DNA of 64,000 bases from Embleya hyalina (lineage in GTDB: Bacteria > Actinomycetota > Actinomycetes > Streptomycetales > Streptomycetaceae), in assembly GCF_003967355.1 (NCBI RefSeq), contig NZ_BIFH01000013.1:948960-1012959 (forward strand), given 5' to 3'. Of the stretch, positions 17,100 to 24,646 are shown piece by piece. Numbering within the stretch: position 1 is the stretch's first letter; every line of letters begins with the position of its first letter. The notes beneath the pieces were generated by a model that saw only the letters and a program-made list of their open reading frames with translations, had not been told where the DNA came from and made no database searches. A program made the position numbers and the translations under genes.

Positions 17100-18373
17100 C
17101 CCCCGAGCCGCACGATCCCTCCGGCGCGCGGATACGCGGCCGGGCGCGCGACGACGGGCAGGTGCACCAGGCCGGGCGGGACATCTACATCACGCAGCAC
17201 CGGGACGGCATCTCACGCGTGCGACCGGTAACGGCCCTGGCCGGCGTCGCCACCGTGGTCGTCGTGGTGTTGATCGTGCTCGCCTCGGTGAACCACTGGT
17301 GGCCCGACGACGCGAGTCCGAAGCCTTCCTCCGGCGCCGGCCCGGTCTCGCCGGCGATCGGGGTCACGCCCGGATCATCCCCATCCACGGCAGCCCTGGT
17401 ACCCACGGCGACGTTACGCCCCTGGCGGTTCGCTACCGGGAGCACGATCTCCTCGTCGCCGACGGCGACGGACGCGGTGGTGTACGCGGGTACCGCCGAC
17501 GGCACGGTGTACGCGTTGGACGCTGCCGCCGGCACCAGGAAATGGACCCACCCGACCGGCAGCACGGTCACTTCGTCGCCGACGGTCGTGGACGGGGTGG
17601 TGTACGTGGGTGTCGCCGACGGCACGGTGTACGCGCTGGACGCCGCCACCGGTACGAAGAAGTGGACGTACCCGACGGGAAGTTCGGTCACCTCCCCTGC
17701 GGTCGTGGACGCGGTGGCATACGTAGGTACCGCCGACGGCACGGTGTACGCGTTGGACGCCGTCACCGGCACCAGGAAGTGGACCCACCCGACCAGCAGC
17801 ACGGTCACTTCGTCGCCGACGGTCGCGGACGGGGTGGTGTACGTGGGCGTCGCCGACGGCACGGTGTACGCGCTGGACGCCGCCGGCGGTACGAAGAAGT
17901 GGATGTACCCGACGGGAAGCGCGGCCTCGTCCCCCGCCGTGGCCGACGCGGTGGCGTACGTGGGCGTCAACGGCGGCACGGTGTACGCCTTGGACGCCGC
18001 CACCGGCTCGAAGAGGTGGGCCTACGCGACTGGCAGCACGGTCACTTCGTCGCCGACGGTGGCGGACGCGGCGGTGTACGTCGGTACTACGGACGGCACG
18101 GTGCACGTTGTCGACGCCACCGAAGGCACCAGAAAGTGGACCTACCCGACCGGCAGCACGGCTACATCGCCCGTGGTGACCGACGCGAAGGTGTACGTCG
18201 GCACCATCGACGGCACGGTGTACGCGCTGGACGCCGCGACGGGCGCCAAACGGTGGACGTACCCGACCGGTAGCGCATCCTCGTCATTCGCCACGGCGAA
18301 CGGGATGCTCTACGTCGGCACCCACGATGGGACGCTCTACGCGCTGGACGCCGCCACCGGCATCGGGCCGTGA
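17096..18373 (+). CDS. Membrane-anchored PQQ-type eight-bladed beta-propeller protein
   Basis: A 425-residue protein with a cytosolic N-terminal segment carrying VHQAGRDIYITQ (residues 23-34), one transmembrane helix (about 46-66, VVVVVLIVLASV) and a Pro/Ser linker. Eight outward-facing repeats of about 40 residues follow from residue 120 to the end. Each repeat reads YVGxxDGTVYALDAxTGxxKW, the PQQ/BamB-like blade; the Trp near each repeat end is conserved until the last blade. No catalytic PQQ residues are visible, so a scaffold or ligand-sensing role is likely. A TTA codon at 17414 suggests bldA-dependent translation. It is coupled to the preceding QAGRD gene by an ATGA overlap. Confidence 0.8.
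   Translation: MTPEPHDPSGARIRGRARDDGQVHQAGRDIYITQHRDGISRVRPVTALAGVATVVVVVLIVLASVNHWWPDDASPKPSSGAGPVSPAIGVTPGSSPSTAALVPTATLRPWRFATGSTISSSPTATDAVVYAGTADGTVYALDAAAGTRKWTHPTGSTVTSSPTVVDGVVYVGVADGTVYALDAATGTKKWTYPTGSSVTSPAVVDAVAYVGTADGTVYALDAVTGTRKWTHPTSSTVTSSPTVADGVVYVGVADGTVYALDAAGGTKKWMYPTGSAASSPAVADAVAYVGVNGGTVYALDAATGSKRWAYATGSTVTSSPTVADAAVYVGTTDGTVHVVDATEGTRKWTYPTGSTATSPVVTDAKVYVGTIDGTVYALDAATGAKRWTYPTGSASSSFATANGMLYVGTHDGTLYALDAATGIGP
17460..18370 (+). repeat. Intragenic approx. 120-bp repeats encoding propeller blades
   Basis: Eight tandem near-copies of about 110-120 bases lie inside the propeller gene. Several share long identical runs around GCCGACGGCACGGTGTACGC and CACGGTCACTTCGTCGCCGA. 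The identity at synonymous sites suggests recent repeat amplification or gene conversion. Confidence 0.8.
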
Positions 18374-18439
18374 CCACAACCGCGATCCGAACGGTCGTGC
18401 TGCCGGCGGCGATTCATCACCACGCGCATCACACCGCAC

Positions 18440-18776
18440 CAGAGCATTGATCAGGGCACGTCGGTCGCGCTGTACGAGGTTGGTGGAAGCCAACGCGGGT
18501 CGGACTCGCAACAGGCCGAGGTGGCGCGTCGGTGTCGGTGTGGCATCGCGCGTGGGTGGACGGCGGGGCGGACGCATTGCGCTCCGCCGGCCCGCCGGGT
18601 GCTCACCGGCGCGTGTCGGACGAGCGGTTCGGAGTACGGTGTGGCCCCGGGTGAAACCATCGCGAGGCGGACCGGTGCGGTGATCGTCTTCGCGGACGAG
18701 ACCGCGCTGTCGCTGCCGCCTCCGGTCCGCGCGACGTGGTCACCGCGGGGCCGCACCCCTACGCCTCGGGTGCGGA
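18440..18776 (+). pseudogene. Relic of an IS630-like transposase
   Basis: No intact frame remains, but two frames carry recognisable pieces. Around 18535-18620 a frame reads SVWHRAWVDGGADALRSAGP, like the N-terminal helix-turn-helix of IS630-type transposases (VxxWxxxWxxGGxxALxSxGP). At 18674-18776 a different frame reads GAVIVFADETALSLPPPVRA followed by TWSPRGRTPTPRVR, matching the DDE-domain core (FxDExxxSLxPPxxxTWxxRGxTPxxRV). The frame change between them and the abrupt end show decay. No terminal repeats were recognised. Confidence 0.6.
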
Positions 18777-18779
18777 TGG

Positions 18780-19110
18780 GCACTTCGTGTACCAGGAGAA
18801 GCCCCCGCGCACATCATCGAGCGCGTCACCCCCCACGGTCCGCGTCCACGCCGTCCCGGCCGGGATGGGCCGTCGCCGCGGCGACGTCAACCGCGACCCC
18901 TCCGACGTGCTCCGGACCACCCTGCCGCCGGACGCCCGCGGCTACCACAGCGGCCGGGCCACCCAGCGCGGCGGCAACGAACTCGACTACACGATCGGCA
19001 ACGTGAACACCGAGGACTGGACGGCCACCGTCCACACCGAACAGGGCGGCGACCACTGGCCGGTCTCGTTCACCCCGGTCCACCGGCGGCCGAGCCGCGC
19101 ACACCCCGGC
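18780..19110 (+). pseudogene. Relic of an endonuclease/exonuclease/phosphatase-fold protein
   Basis: A translated stretch reads RRGDVNRDPSDVLRTTLPPD and then GGNELDYTIGNVN...QGGDHWPVSFTP. This looks like the C-terminal third of a DNase I-fold (CdtB-like) hydrolase, where GDFNRxP, LDY and SDHWPV are catalytic-site motifs. Phe of GDFN is Val here. The upstream two-thirds are absent, and an IS630-like relic abuts the left end. A second frame offers GWAV just before this point, suggesting a frameshift. I treat it as a remnant. Confidence 0.5.
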
Positions 19111-19377
19111 CGAGGCCAAGATCGCCGAGCTCATCCCGACACCGCGGGACATTCGGTGACCACGCCTCGCCTCCACGACGGGCCATCGAGTGTCGTGACG
19201 GACCGAGCGTTCGAATCGCCCGAACGAGAGCGATACAGACCGCCGGCCGCCGTGCCCGGGACACGGAGGACGAGAGGGCGCTGGTCGGTCGGGGCTGCCG
19301 GCTCCTGCCGCCGGATCGCGGGAGCGCGGGAACCGCAGGAGCCACAGGACAGGAGCCACAGGAGAGGAACCTCCGCG
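19111..19377. other. Upstream region with a 14-base direct repeat
   Basis: This is non-coding sequence before the secreted protein gene. Two direct copies of CAGGAGCCACAGGA lie at about 19336-19363, the second merging into the ribosome binding site (GAGAGGA). No other feature is seen. Confidence 0.4.
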
Positions 19378-19914
19378 ATGTCCTCGACAACCCCCGTGCG
19401 CCCGGCATGGGCCCGTTGGCGGCGCCGGACCGCGGCCGCCGTCGTGTCGCTGCTCGTGGTGACCGGTCTCGTCGCCGTGACCGCGCCGACCGCCCACGCG
19501 GTCGCCTCGACCACGTGCACCGGCACCAGCCAACTCGGCTACAGCCCGGGGCTGACCCTCACGCCGCAGACCGTCACCGTGTCCGCGAGCGACTCCGTTC
19601 CGACCTGCACCTCCACCGATCCCACGATCACCGGCGTGATCATGAGCCCGTACTCCTACCCGGTCGCGAACGCCGCCTGCAACAGCGTGCAGGTGGACCC
19701 CGGCAACGTCCTCGTCATCCACTGGAACAACGCACAGACCTCCACCGTCACCGGCCTCACCTACACCACGGCCGTCGTCGCCGGCGTCTCGGTGAGCACC
19801 GGCACGGGAACCGTCGCCGCCGCGGTCGTCACCTGGCTCTACCCGCTCGTGAACCCCCTTCTGAGGCCGTATATGCAAGGTGAAGTGGCTTCTAAGTACG
19901 TATCAGCCAATTGA
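19378..19914 (+). CDS. Secreted actinobacterial protein, probably C-terminally truncated
   Basis: A 178-residue exported protein. The signal peptide has a twin-Arg-like basic region (RWRRRTAAAVV), a hydrophobic core and an AHA cleavage site near residue 40. The mature part begins STTCTGTSQLGYSPGLTLTP and is Ser/Thr/Val-rich, as in a family of small secreted beta-rich Streptomyces proteins (YSPGLTLTPQTV motif) usually ending with a C-terminal Cys segment. Here the end (LLRPYMQGEVASKYVSAN) is dissimilar, codes from AT-rich DNA and lacks that Cys. The natural 3' end may therefore have been replaced. The function is unknown. Confidence 0.65.
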   Translation: MSSTTPVRPAWARWRRRTAAAVVSLLVVTGLVAVTAPTAHAVASTTCTGTSQLGYSPGLTLTPQTVTVSASDSVPTCTSTDPTITGVIMSPYSYPVANAACNSVQVDPGNVLVIHWNNAQTSTVTGLTYTTAVVAGVSVSTGTGTVAAAVVTWLYPLVNPLLRPYMQGEVASKYVSAN

Positions 19915-19965
19915 TTCGTCATTTGTATTGGCATTTGCGTTCTTCTTCTCGTCGACCTGGGGCAT
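19875..19965. other. AT-rich patch at the end of the secreted gene
   Basis: Local G+C drops sharply here compared with both flanks and includes GGCATTTGCGTTCTTCTTCT at about 19930-19949. It spans the last codons of the secreted protein and the leader of the next gene. A reading frame from 19880 would add a hydrophobic leader (FVLAFAFFFSS) to the molybdopterin-domain protein, but I consider it non-coding. It may be a promoter or a recombination junction. Confidence 0.45.
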
Positions 19966-20011
19966 CCTTGGCGAAGCCGTATCGCGCCGGCGTACCGGGA
20001 GGGGACAGCTG

Positions 20012-20491
20012 ATGACCCGAGTGAAGGTGCCGACCGGAACCAAGTGTTTCCACCTGCACGGCAATCTGTCCCGTCCCGCCGTACTCACGGTGGTCGATTT
20101 GGCCGCGAACTGGGAGCAGCACCGGGCTGAGGTGACCTTCGACTGCGCGACCAACGGTCCGCAACGGCACGTGTTCGAGGGGCCCTTGCTTCGAGACGTG
20201 GTCACCTCGGCAGGCCCGGCTTTCGAGAGCCGACAGCGCAAGGAGCGGTCCCGCTACGTCCTTGCCGTGCACGGCGGCGACGGGCACGGCACGATGCTGT
20301 CCTGGGCCGAGATCGACCCGGACTTCGGCAACGCGCCCGTTCTCCTGGCCACCGCGTTGGACGGGCGCCCACTGGACGATCACGGCACGCAACTCGTCGT
20401 CCCGACGGACCGCTGCGGTGCACGGTACGTCAGCGCCGTCACCGGTGTCTGGCTCGGCCGGTGCGAGCCGCCCCTGCCGTCGGCGTTCTGA
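20012..20491 (+). CDS. Small molybdopterin-binding-domain oxidoreductase
   Basis: A 159-residue protein resembling the Moco-binding domain of the sulfite oxidase/YedY family (Oxidored_molyb), without the dimerisation domain. Hallmarks are LTVVDLAANWEQHRAEVTFD followed by C, FEGPLLRDVVTSAG near residue 50, then GDGHGTMLSWAEIDPDFGN and LVVPTDRCGARYVSAVTGVW. The Cys after VTFD could be the Mo ligand, but its position is atypical, so cofactor binding needs proof. The ATG at 20012 has GGGAGGGG 8 bases upstream. No signal peptide is present with this start, so it is probably cytosolic. No Moco biosynthesis genes are nearby. Confidence 0.7.
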   Translation: MTRVKVPTGTKCFHLHGNLSRPAVLTVVDLAANWEQHRAEVTFDCATNGPQRHVFEGPLLRDVVTSAGPAFESRQRKERSRYVLAVHGGDGHGTMLSWAEIDPDFGNAPVLLATALDGRPLDDHGTQLVVPTDRCGARYVSAVTGVWLGRCEPPLPSAF

Positions 20492-20629
20492 GCGGGCCCA
20501 GGCGGTCGGGATCGGCGTGGCGACGCTGCCGGAACTTCGACGTCGACGGCACGCTGTGCGTGCTCCCCCACGGGGACCCGGACTTCGCGGAAGGCATGGT
20601 CGACACGGTCCTGTGTCGCCGGTGCGCGG

Positions 20630-22063
20630 TTACATCAGGTGTGCTCGGCAGGCCAGTTGTACGGCGAGTCGTTGTCGGGGGTCGGTCAGGTCCGCGCCGA
20701 GGAGGTCCTCCACCTTGCGGACACGTTTGGTGACGGCGTTGCGGTGGAGGTGGAGTTCGTCCGCGGCGCGGGCCGGGGAGCCCTGGTGGTCGAGGTAGGC
20801 CTGGACGGTGCGCAGCAGCGGGACGGCGCGTTGCGGGCCCAACGCGAGTACCGGGGCCAGGAGTTCGCGGACGGCTTCGTGGGCGGCGTCGGAGGAGTAC
20901 CAGTCGAGGAGCATGCGGTCGAGGCCGGCGGCGTCGTGGGCGGTGACGGGACCGGTGTCGCCGGCGCTCGATCGGGTCAGGGCGGTGTGCGCCTCGCGGG
21001 CGGACGTGCGCAGGCCGAGCACGCCGCGGTGGGCGGCGCCGATGCCGCAGCGCAGGTCGGCGTCGGGGTTGCGGTCGCGCAGTGCGGCCAGGACGCGGTC
21101 GGCGTCGGCCAGTGTGGTGCGCATGCCGTCGCGGCCGGGGTCGGTGGGGTGGGATCGGGCGAGGATGAGGGCTTCGTCGAGGCGGGCGGCGTTCCAGGTG
21201 ACGGCGCTGGTGGAGCGGAGCAGGCGCAGCGCCGACGGGGTGGCGGTCTCCAGGAGGCGGTAGCGGTCGGTGCCGGTGAGGGCGACCGGTTCCACGCGGA
21301 GCACCACATGCCAGGTGTCGACGGGCAGGCCGAGGGCGCGGCCGCGCCCGGCCAGGCGCAGCGCCTGGGCCTCGGGGACGGCGAGGAGTTCGGCGAGGAG
21401 CTGGCCCCGCGAGCGGACGGGGATGTCGTCGGTGGGACCGGCCGCCGCGGCGAGTGCGGCCAGGGCCAGGACGGCGTGGACGGCCTGGCCGGCGGGTCCG
21501 GGTCGGTCCGGGGCGCTGAGCCAGGTATCGCCGTCGGGTCCGCGGGCGGACGCGCCGGCCTCGCCGGGTTCCGGGACGCGGTGCGCGACCGGGACGCCGA
21601 GGAGGCGGCCGGCGGCTCGGGCGACACGTTCGGGGTCGCCGGCGAGGGGTGGCAGCTCGTGGGCGGCGGCGTGGACCCGGGCGAGGGCGTCGGCCGCACC
21701 GCCGCGGACCGCGCGGTCCACGGCGAGGATCAGGGCGGCCAGGTCCCCGTCGGTGTGCAGGATCGCGACCCGGCCGCGATCGGCGAGGCCGAGGGCGGTC
21801 GCGGGGACGGGTGCGTCCGGGGTGAGCGTGGTCAGCACGAGGCCCGCGGCGCCGGCGGCGGCGAGGTCGCGGACGGCGACGTCGAGCCGGTAGCCGCCGA
21901 GCGGCGTGGCGAGGACGACGAGGCAGCCCGCGGGCGCGTGCGCGAGGCGGTCGGCGCGGGTTTCCAGACGCACGCCGGTGAGCGGGAGGGCGTCGACGGG
22001 TCCGGCGATGACGGTGAGGCCGTCGGTATCGGGGCCGTCGAGGAGGTCCGCGAGTACGATCAC
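20630..22063 (-). CDS. PucR-family transcriptional activator
   Basis: A 477-residue regulator. The N-terminal purine-catabolism-type sensing domain covers about residues 1-130 (VIVLADLLDGPDTDGLTVIA). The centre resembles the CdaR GGDEF-like region, and the C-terminal PucR helix-turn-helix reads LLRTVQAYLDHQGSPARAAD then ELHLHRNAVTKRVRKVEDLLG. It starts at GTG 22063, 88 bases from the divergent DUF917 gene. PucR proteins control purine, allantoin or amino-acid-derivative catabolism, which fits the downstream hydantoinase and NCS1 permease genes. It probably activates the six-gene set to its right. Confidence 0.85.
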   Translation of the reverse strand: MIVLADLLDGPDTDGLTVIAGPVDALPLTGVRLETRADRLAHAPAGCLVVLATPLGGYRLDVAVRDLAAAGAAGLVLTTLTPDAPVPATALGLADRGRVAILHTDGDLAALILAVDRAVRGGAADALARVHAAAHELPPLAGDPERVARAAGRLLGVPVAHRVPEPGEAGASARGPDGDTWLSAPDRPGPAGQAVHAVLALAALAAAAGPTDDIPVRSRGQLLAELLAVPEAQALRLAGRGRALGLPVDTWHVVLRVEPVALTGTDRYRLLETATPSALRLLRSTSAVTWNAARLDEALILARSHPTDPGRDGMRTTLADADRVLAALRDRNPDADLRCGIGAAHRGVLGLRTSAREAHTALTRSSAGDTGPVTAHDAAGLDRMLLDWYSSDAAHEAVRELLAPVLALGPQRAVPLLRTVQAYLDHQGSPARAADELHLHRNAVTKRVRKVEDLLGADLTDPRQRLAVQLACRAHLM

Positions 22064-22151
22064 GGCGCCCAGTGTGCCGGCCGCACATGTTCGGCCCGAT
22101 CGGGTGCGCGTGGCACACGTCCGATACGCCTGCTGTTCGTACCTTTGACCC

Positions 22152-23189
22152 ATGGAACTCGACGCCGGACTGCTTCCGGACTTCGCGCGCGGCTGCGCCG
22201 TCCTGGGCTCGGGCGGCGGCGGCTCGACGGCGGTCACCCTCGCCGGGGCCCGACAGGCGGTGGCCGAGCACGGGCCGGTGCGGGTGCTGCGCCCGGCGGA
22301 CCTGCCCGCCGACGCGGCCGTGATGACGGTCGGCACGGTGGGTTCGTCGCCGGTGATGGGCGAGCGCCTCGGGGGGCTCGGCGAGGCGCGGCGCATGGTG
22401 GATCGGGTGACGGCGGTTCGAGGTCGGGCGCCGGTGGCGCTGATGTCGAGCGAGATCGGCGGCTCGAACGGGTGTGTGGCGGTGACGTGGGCCGCGCGGG
22501 TGGGCCTGCCGCTGCTCGACGCGGACAGCATGGGTCGGGCCTTTCCCCGGATGGATCAGAACGTGCTGGAGTTGGCCGCGATCCCGGCCACGCCCGCCGT
22601 GCTGGCGGACGAGCGCGGCCGCACGGTGGTCGTCGACCACGCGGACGGGCCCTGGTTGGAGCGGGTGGTGCGGGGCGTGTTGAACGCGTTCGGTGGGCAG
22701 GCCGCGTGCGCGGATTATCCGCTGACCGCCGGACAGGTCGCGCGGCACGCGGTGCCGGGGTCGATCCGGCGGGCGCTGGCGGTGGGCGCGGCGTTGGCCG
22801 ACGGTGTGCCGGAGGATCCGTCGCCGGTGGCGCGCCGGGTGGTCACGGGCAAGATCGCCGCGATCGAGCGGCCGGCGGATCCGGCCACGGGCATCCTGGT
22901 CGAGGGCCTGGGCCGGGACGCGGGCCGGCTGCTGCGGATCGAGGCGCAGACGGAGTTCCTGGCCGTGCTGGAGGACGGCCGGCCGGTGGTGGTGACGCCG
23001 GACATCATCGCGCTGGTGGACACCCGGACGGGTGAGGCGTTGCAGGTCGAGGCGTTGCGGTACGGGTTGCGGGTGTCGGTGTTGGCCCTCGAGTGCGCGC
23101 CGGCGTGGCGTACCGAGGCGGGACTTCGGCTCGGCGGGCCGGCGGCGTTCGGGTTGGATCTGCCCGGATGTACGGAGGCCCGGCGATGA
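22152..23189 (+). CDS. DUF917 / S-methylthiohydantoin-desulfurase-type protein (copy 1)
   Basis: A 345-residue cytosolic protein of the DUF917 family, which usually pairs with hydantoinase/oxoprolinase-type subunits. Motifs are the Gly-rich VLGSGGGGSTAVTLAGA near residue 17, SSEIGGSNGCVAV near 100 and DADSMGRAFPRMDQN near 120. It overlaps the next gene by ATGA. Copy 2 at 27773-28831 has the same three motifs and similar length (352). One DUF917 protein has been linked to S-methylthiohydantoin breakdown from ergothioneine; the present substrate is inferred to be a related cyclic imide or hydantoin. Confidence 0.8.
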   Translation: MELDAGLLPDFARGCAVLGSGGGGSTAVTLAGARQAVAEHGPVRVLRPADLPADAAVMTVGTVGSSPVMGERLGGLGEARRMVDRVTAVRGRAPVALMSSEIGGSNGCVAVTWAARVGLPLLDADSMGRAFPRMDQNVLELAAIPATPAVLADERGRTVVVDHADGPWLERVVRGVLNAFGGQAACADYPLTAGQVARHAVPGSIRRALAVGAALADGVPEDPSPVARRVVTGKIAAIERPADPATGILVEGLGRDAGRLLRIEAQTEFLAVLEDGRPVVVTPDIIALVDTRTGEALQVEALRYGLRVSVLALECAPAWRTEAGLRLGGPAAFGLDLPGCTEARR

Positions 23190-24541
23190 GCGGCGGGGTG
23201 CGCACGATCGGTGTGGACGTGGGCCCGACGAACACCGATGGCGCGCTGTTGGCCGGGGACGTGCCGGTGGCCACGGTCAAGGTGCCGTCGGCCGGGGATC
23301 CGGTGGAGAGCGTGCGGACCGCGGTGGCCGCGCTGATGCGCGAGGCGCCGCGTGGGCCGAGGGCCGCACACGTGGCGATCGGCCTGCGCACCGCGGCGCA
23401 CGCGGTGACCCGGCGGGCCGGGTTGACCCGGGTCGGGGTGCTGCGGATCGGCGGTCCGGTGTCGGACGCGGTGCCGCCGCTGGCGCAGTGGCCCGCCGAT
23501 CTGCGCACGGCCGTGCACGCGGGCAGCGCGATGGTGGACGGCGGCGCGGGGTTGACCCGGGCCGATGCCGTCGCGCTGGATCGGGACGCGGTGGCGCGGT
23601 TCGCGGGCGCGCTGGCCGGTCGGTGTGACGCGTTCGCGGTGACCGGGGTGTTCTCCCCGATCGACGACACGCAGGAGCACGAGGCGGCCGAGATCATCCG
23701 CCGGGAGGTGGGGACGGACGCGTTCGTGGGCCTGTCCGCCGGGTCCGGTGGGCTGGGTCTGATCGAACGGGAGAACGGTACGGTCCTCGATGCCGCGTTG
23801 TCGCGGCACACCCGGGCGCTGGCGGACGCGTTGACCGCCGCGCTCGGCGCGCTGGGGTTGTCGTCGGCGACGGTCCTGGTGGCGCGCGGCGACGGCACGT
23901 TGACCTCGCTGGAGTATCTGCGGCTGCATCCGGGTCTGGCCCTGGGCAGCGGCCCGGCGGGTACGCTGCGCGGCGCCGGGTTGTTGACCGGGCTGGCCGA
24001 CGCGGTGGTCGCCGACGTCGGGGCGCGGCGGATCCGGGTGGGCGTGTTGGCGGGTGGTTTCCCGCAGGAGAGCCGACCCGGCGTGGTCATCGGCGGTGTG
24101 CCGGTGAGCTTCCCGATGCCCGATCTGATCCGGGTGCCGGCCGACGATCCGGACGCGTTCGAGGAGGCGGTGGACCGGATGCAGCCCGGTGCGGCGCGCC
24201 TGCCGCTGGTCGTGGTCGGCGGTGGCTCGGCGGCGTCGGCGGCCGGCTCGGCGCCGGCCGCGGACATCGTGCTGCCCGAACACGGCCTGGTGGCCGGGGC
24301 GTTCGGGGCCGCGCTCAGTCCGGTCGGCGGTGCGTACGAGCAACTGGTGCGCACGGGCGAGGCGGGCGAGGCGCACGCGGTGGACGAGGTCCGCGAGGGT
24401 GCGCGGCGCAGCGCGGTGCGCGCGGGGGCGGATCCGCGCCGGGTCGTCGTACTGCCGGTCGAGCGGGTGCCCGTGCCGTACCTTCCCGGCCCCGCGTTCA
24501 GTCTGCGGGCGCGAGCGGTGGGCCCGCCGTCACCGCTGTGA
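23186..24541 (+). CDS. Degenerate hydantoinase/oxoprolinase-family protein (copy 1)
   Basis: A 451-residue homologue of the ATP-dependent hydantoinase/oxoprolinase N-terminal subunit, but with its ASKHA-fold ATP-site motifs altered. GxDxGGTNTDA is GVDVGPTNTDG (Gly to Pro). The TTHFLNALI segment of copy 2 is replaced by GLRTAAHAVTRR. The second phosphate motif VVDVGGTTADVGIL is VVADVGARRIRVGVL, losing GGTT. The chain is also about 85 residues shorter than copy 2. It keeps other conserved stretches (AVTGVFSPIDDTQEHEAAEI, LGSGPAGTLRGAGLLTGL). It may be a pseudo-enzyme partner of copy 1 DUF917 or a non-ATP-using variant. It starts at ATG 23186, overlapping the previous stop, with GGAGG upstream. 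Confidence 0.8.
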   Translation: MSGGVRTIGVDVGPTNTDGALLAGDVPVATVKVPSAGDPVESVRTAVAALMREAPRGPRAAHVAIGLRTAAHAVTRRAGLTRVGVLRIGGPVSDAVPPLAQWPADLRTAVHAGSAMVDGGAGLTRADAVALDRDAVARFAGALAGRCDAFAVTGVFSPIDDTQEHEAAEIIRREVGTDAFVGLSAGSGGLGLIERENGTVLDAALSRHTRALADALTAALGALGLSSATVLVARGDGTLTSLEYLRLHPGLALGSGPAGTLRGAGLLTGLADAVVADVGARRIRVGVLAGGFPQESRPGVVIGGVPVSFPMPDLIRVPADDPDAFEEAVDRMQPGAARLPLVVVGGGSAASAAGSAPAADIVLPEHGLVAGAFGAALSPVGGAYEQLVRTGEAGEAHAVDEVREGARRSAVRAGADPRRVVVLPVERVPVPYLPGPAFSLRARAVGPPSPL

Positions 24542-24646
24542 CCGGGCTTCGCACCGCATTCGCGGGGCCGTACGCGTCCCGGTGACGCGCGCCCCGTTCA
24601 GCTTTCACCTTCGCCCTTCACCGTGCCTCGCCCTGGAGGAATGCGC

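Noticed and set aside
17460..18370. Regular repeats that might suggest a CRISPR-like or satellite array
   Set aside because: The repeats are about 120 bases, have no unique spacers and translate into PQQ-type propeller blades in one long gene.
19880..20011. An extended N-terminus giving the Moco-domain protein a hydrophobic leader
   Set aside because: The extra segment is AT-rich and lacks codon bias, and a much better ribosome binding site lies before ATG 20012.
20639..23035. A 798-residue open frame on the + strand
   Set aside because: It is antisense to the PucR gene and out of frame with the DUF917 gene. It consists of Gly/Arg/Val-rich text typical of high-GC antisense frames, whereas both overlapped genes show recognisable domains.
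24542..24646. A possible riboswitch before the NCS1 permease
   Set aside because: The gap is only about 105 bases, and I could not assemble any known aptamer core or a terminator/anti-terminator pair.
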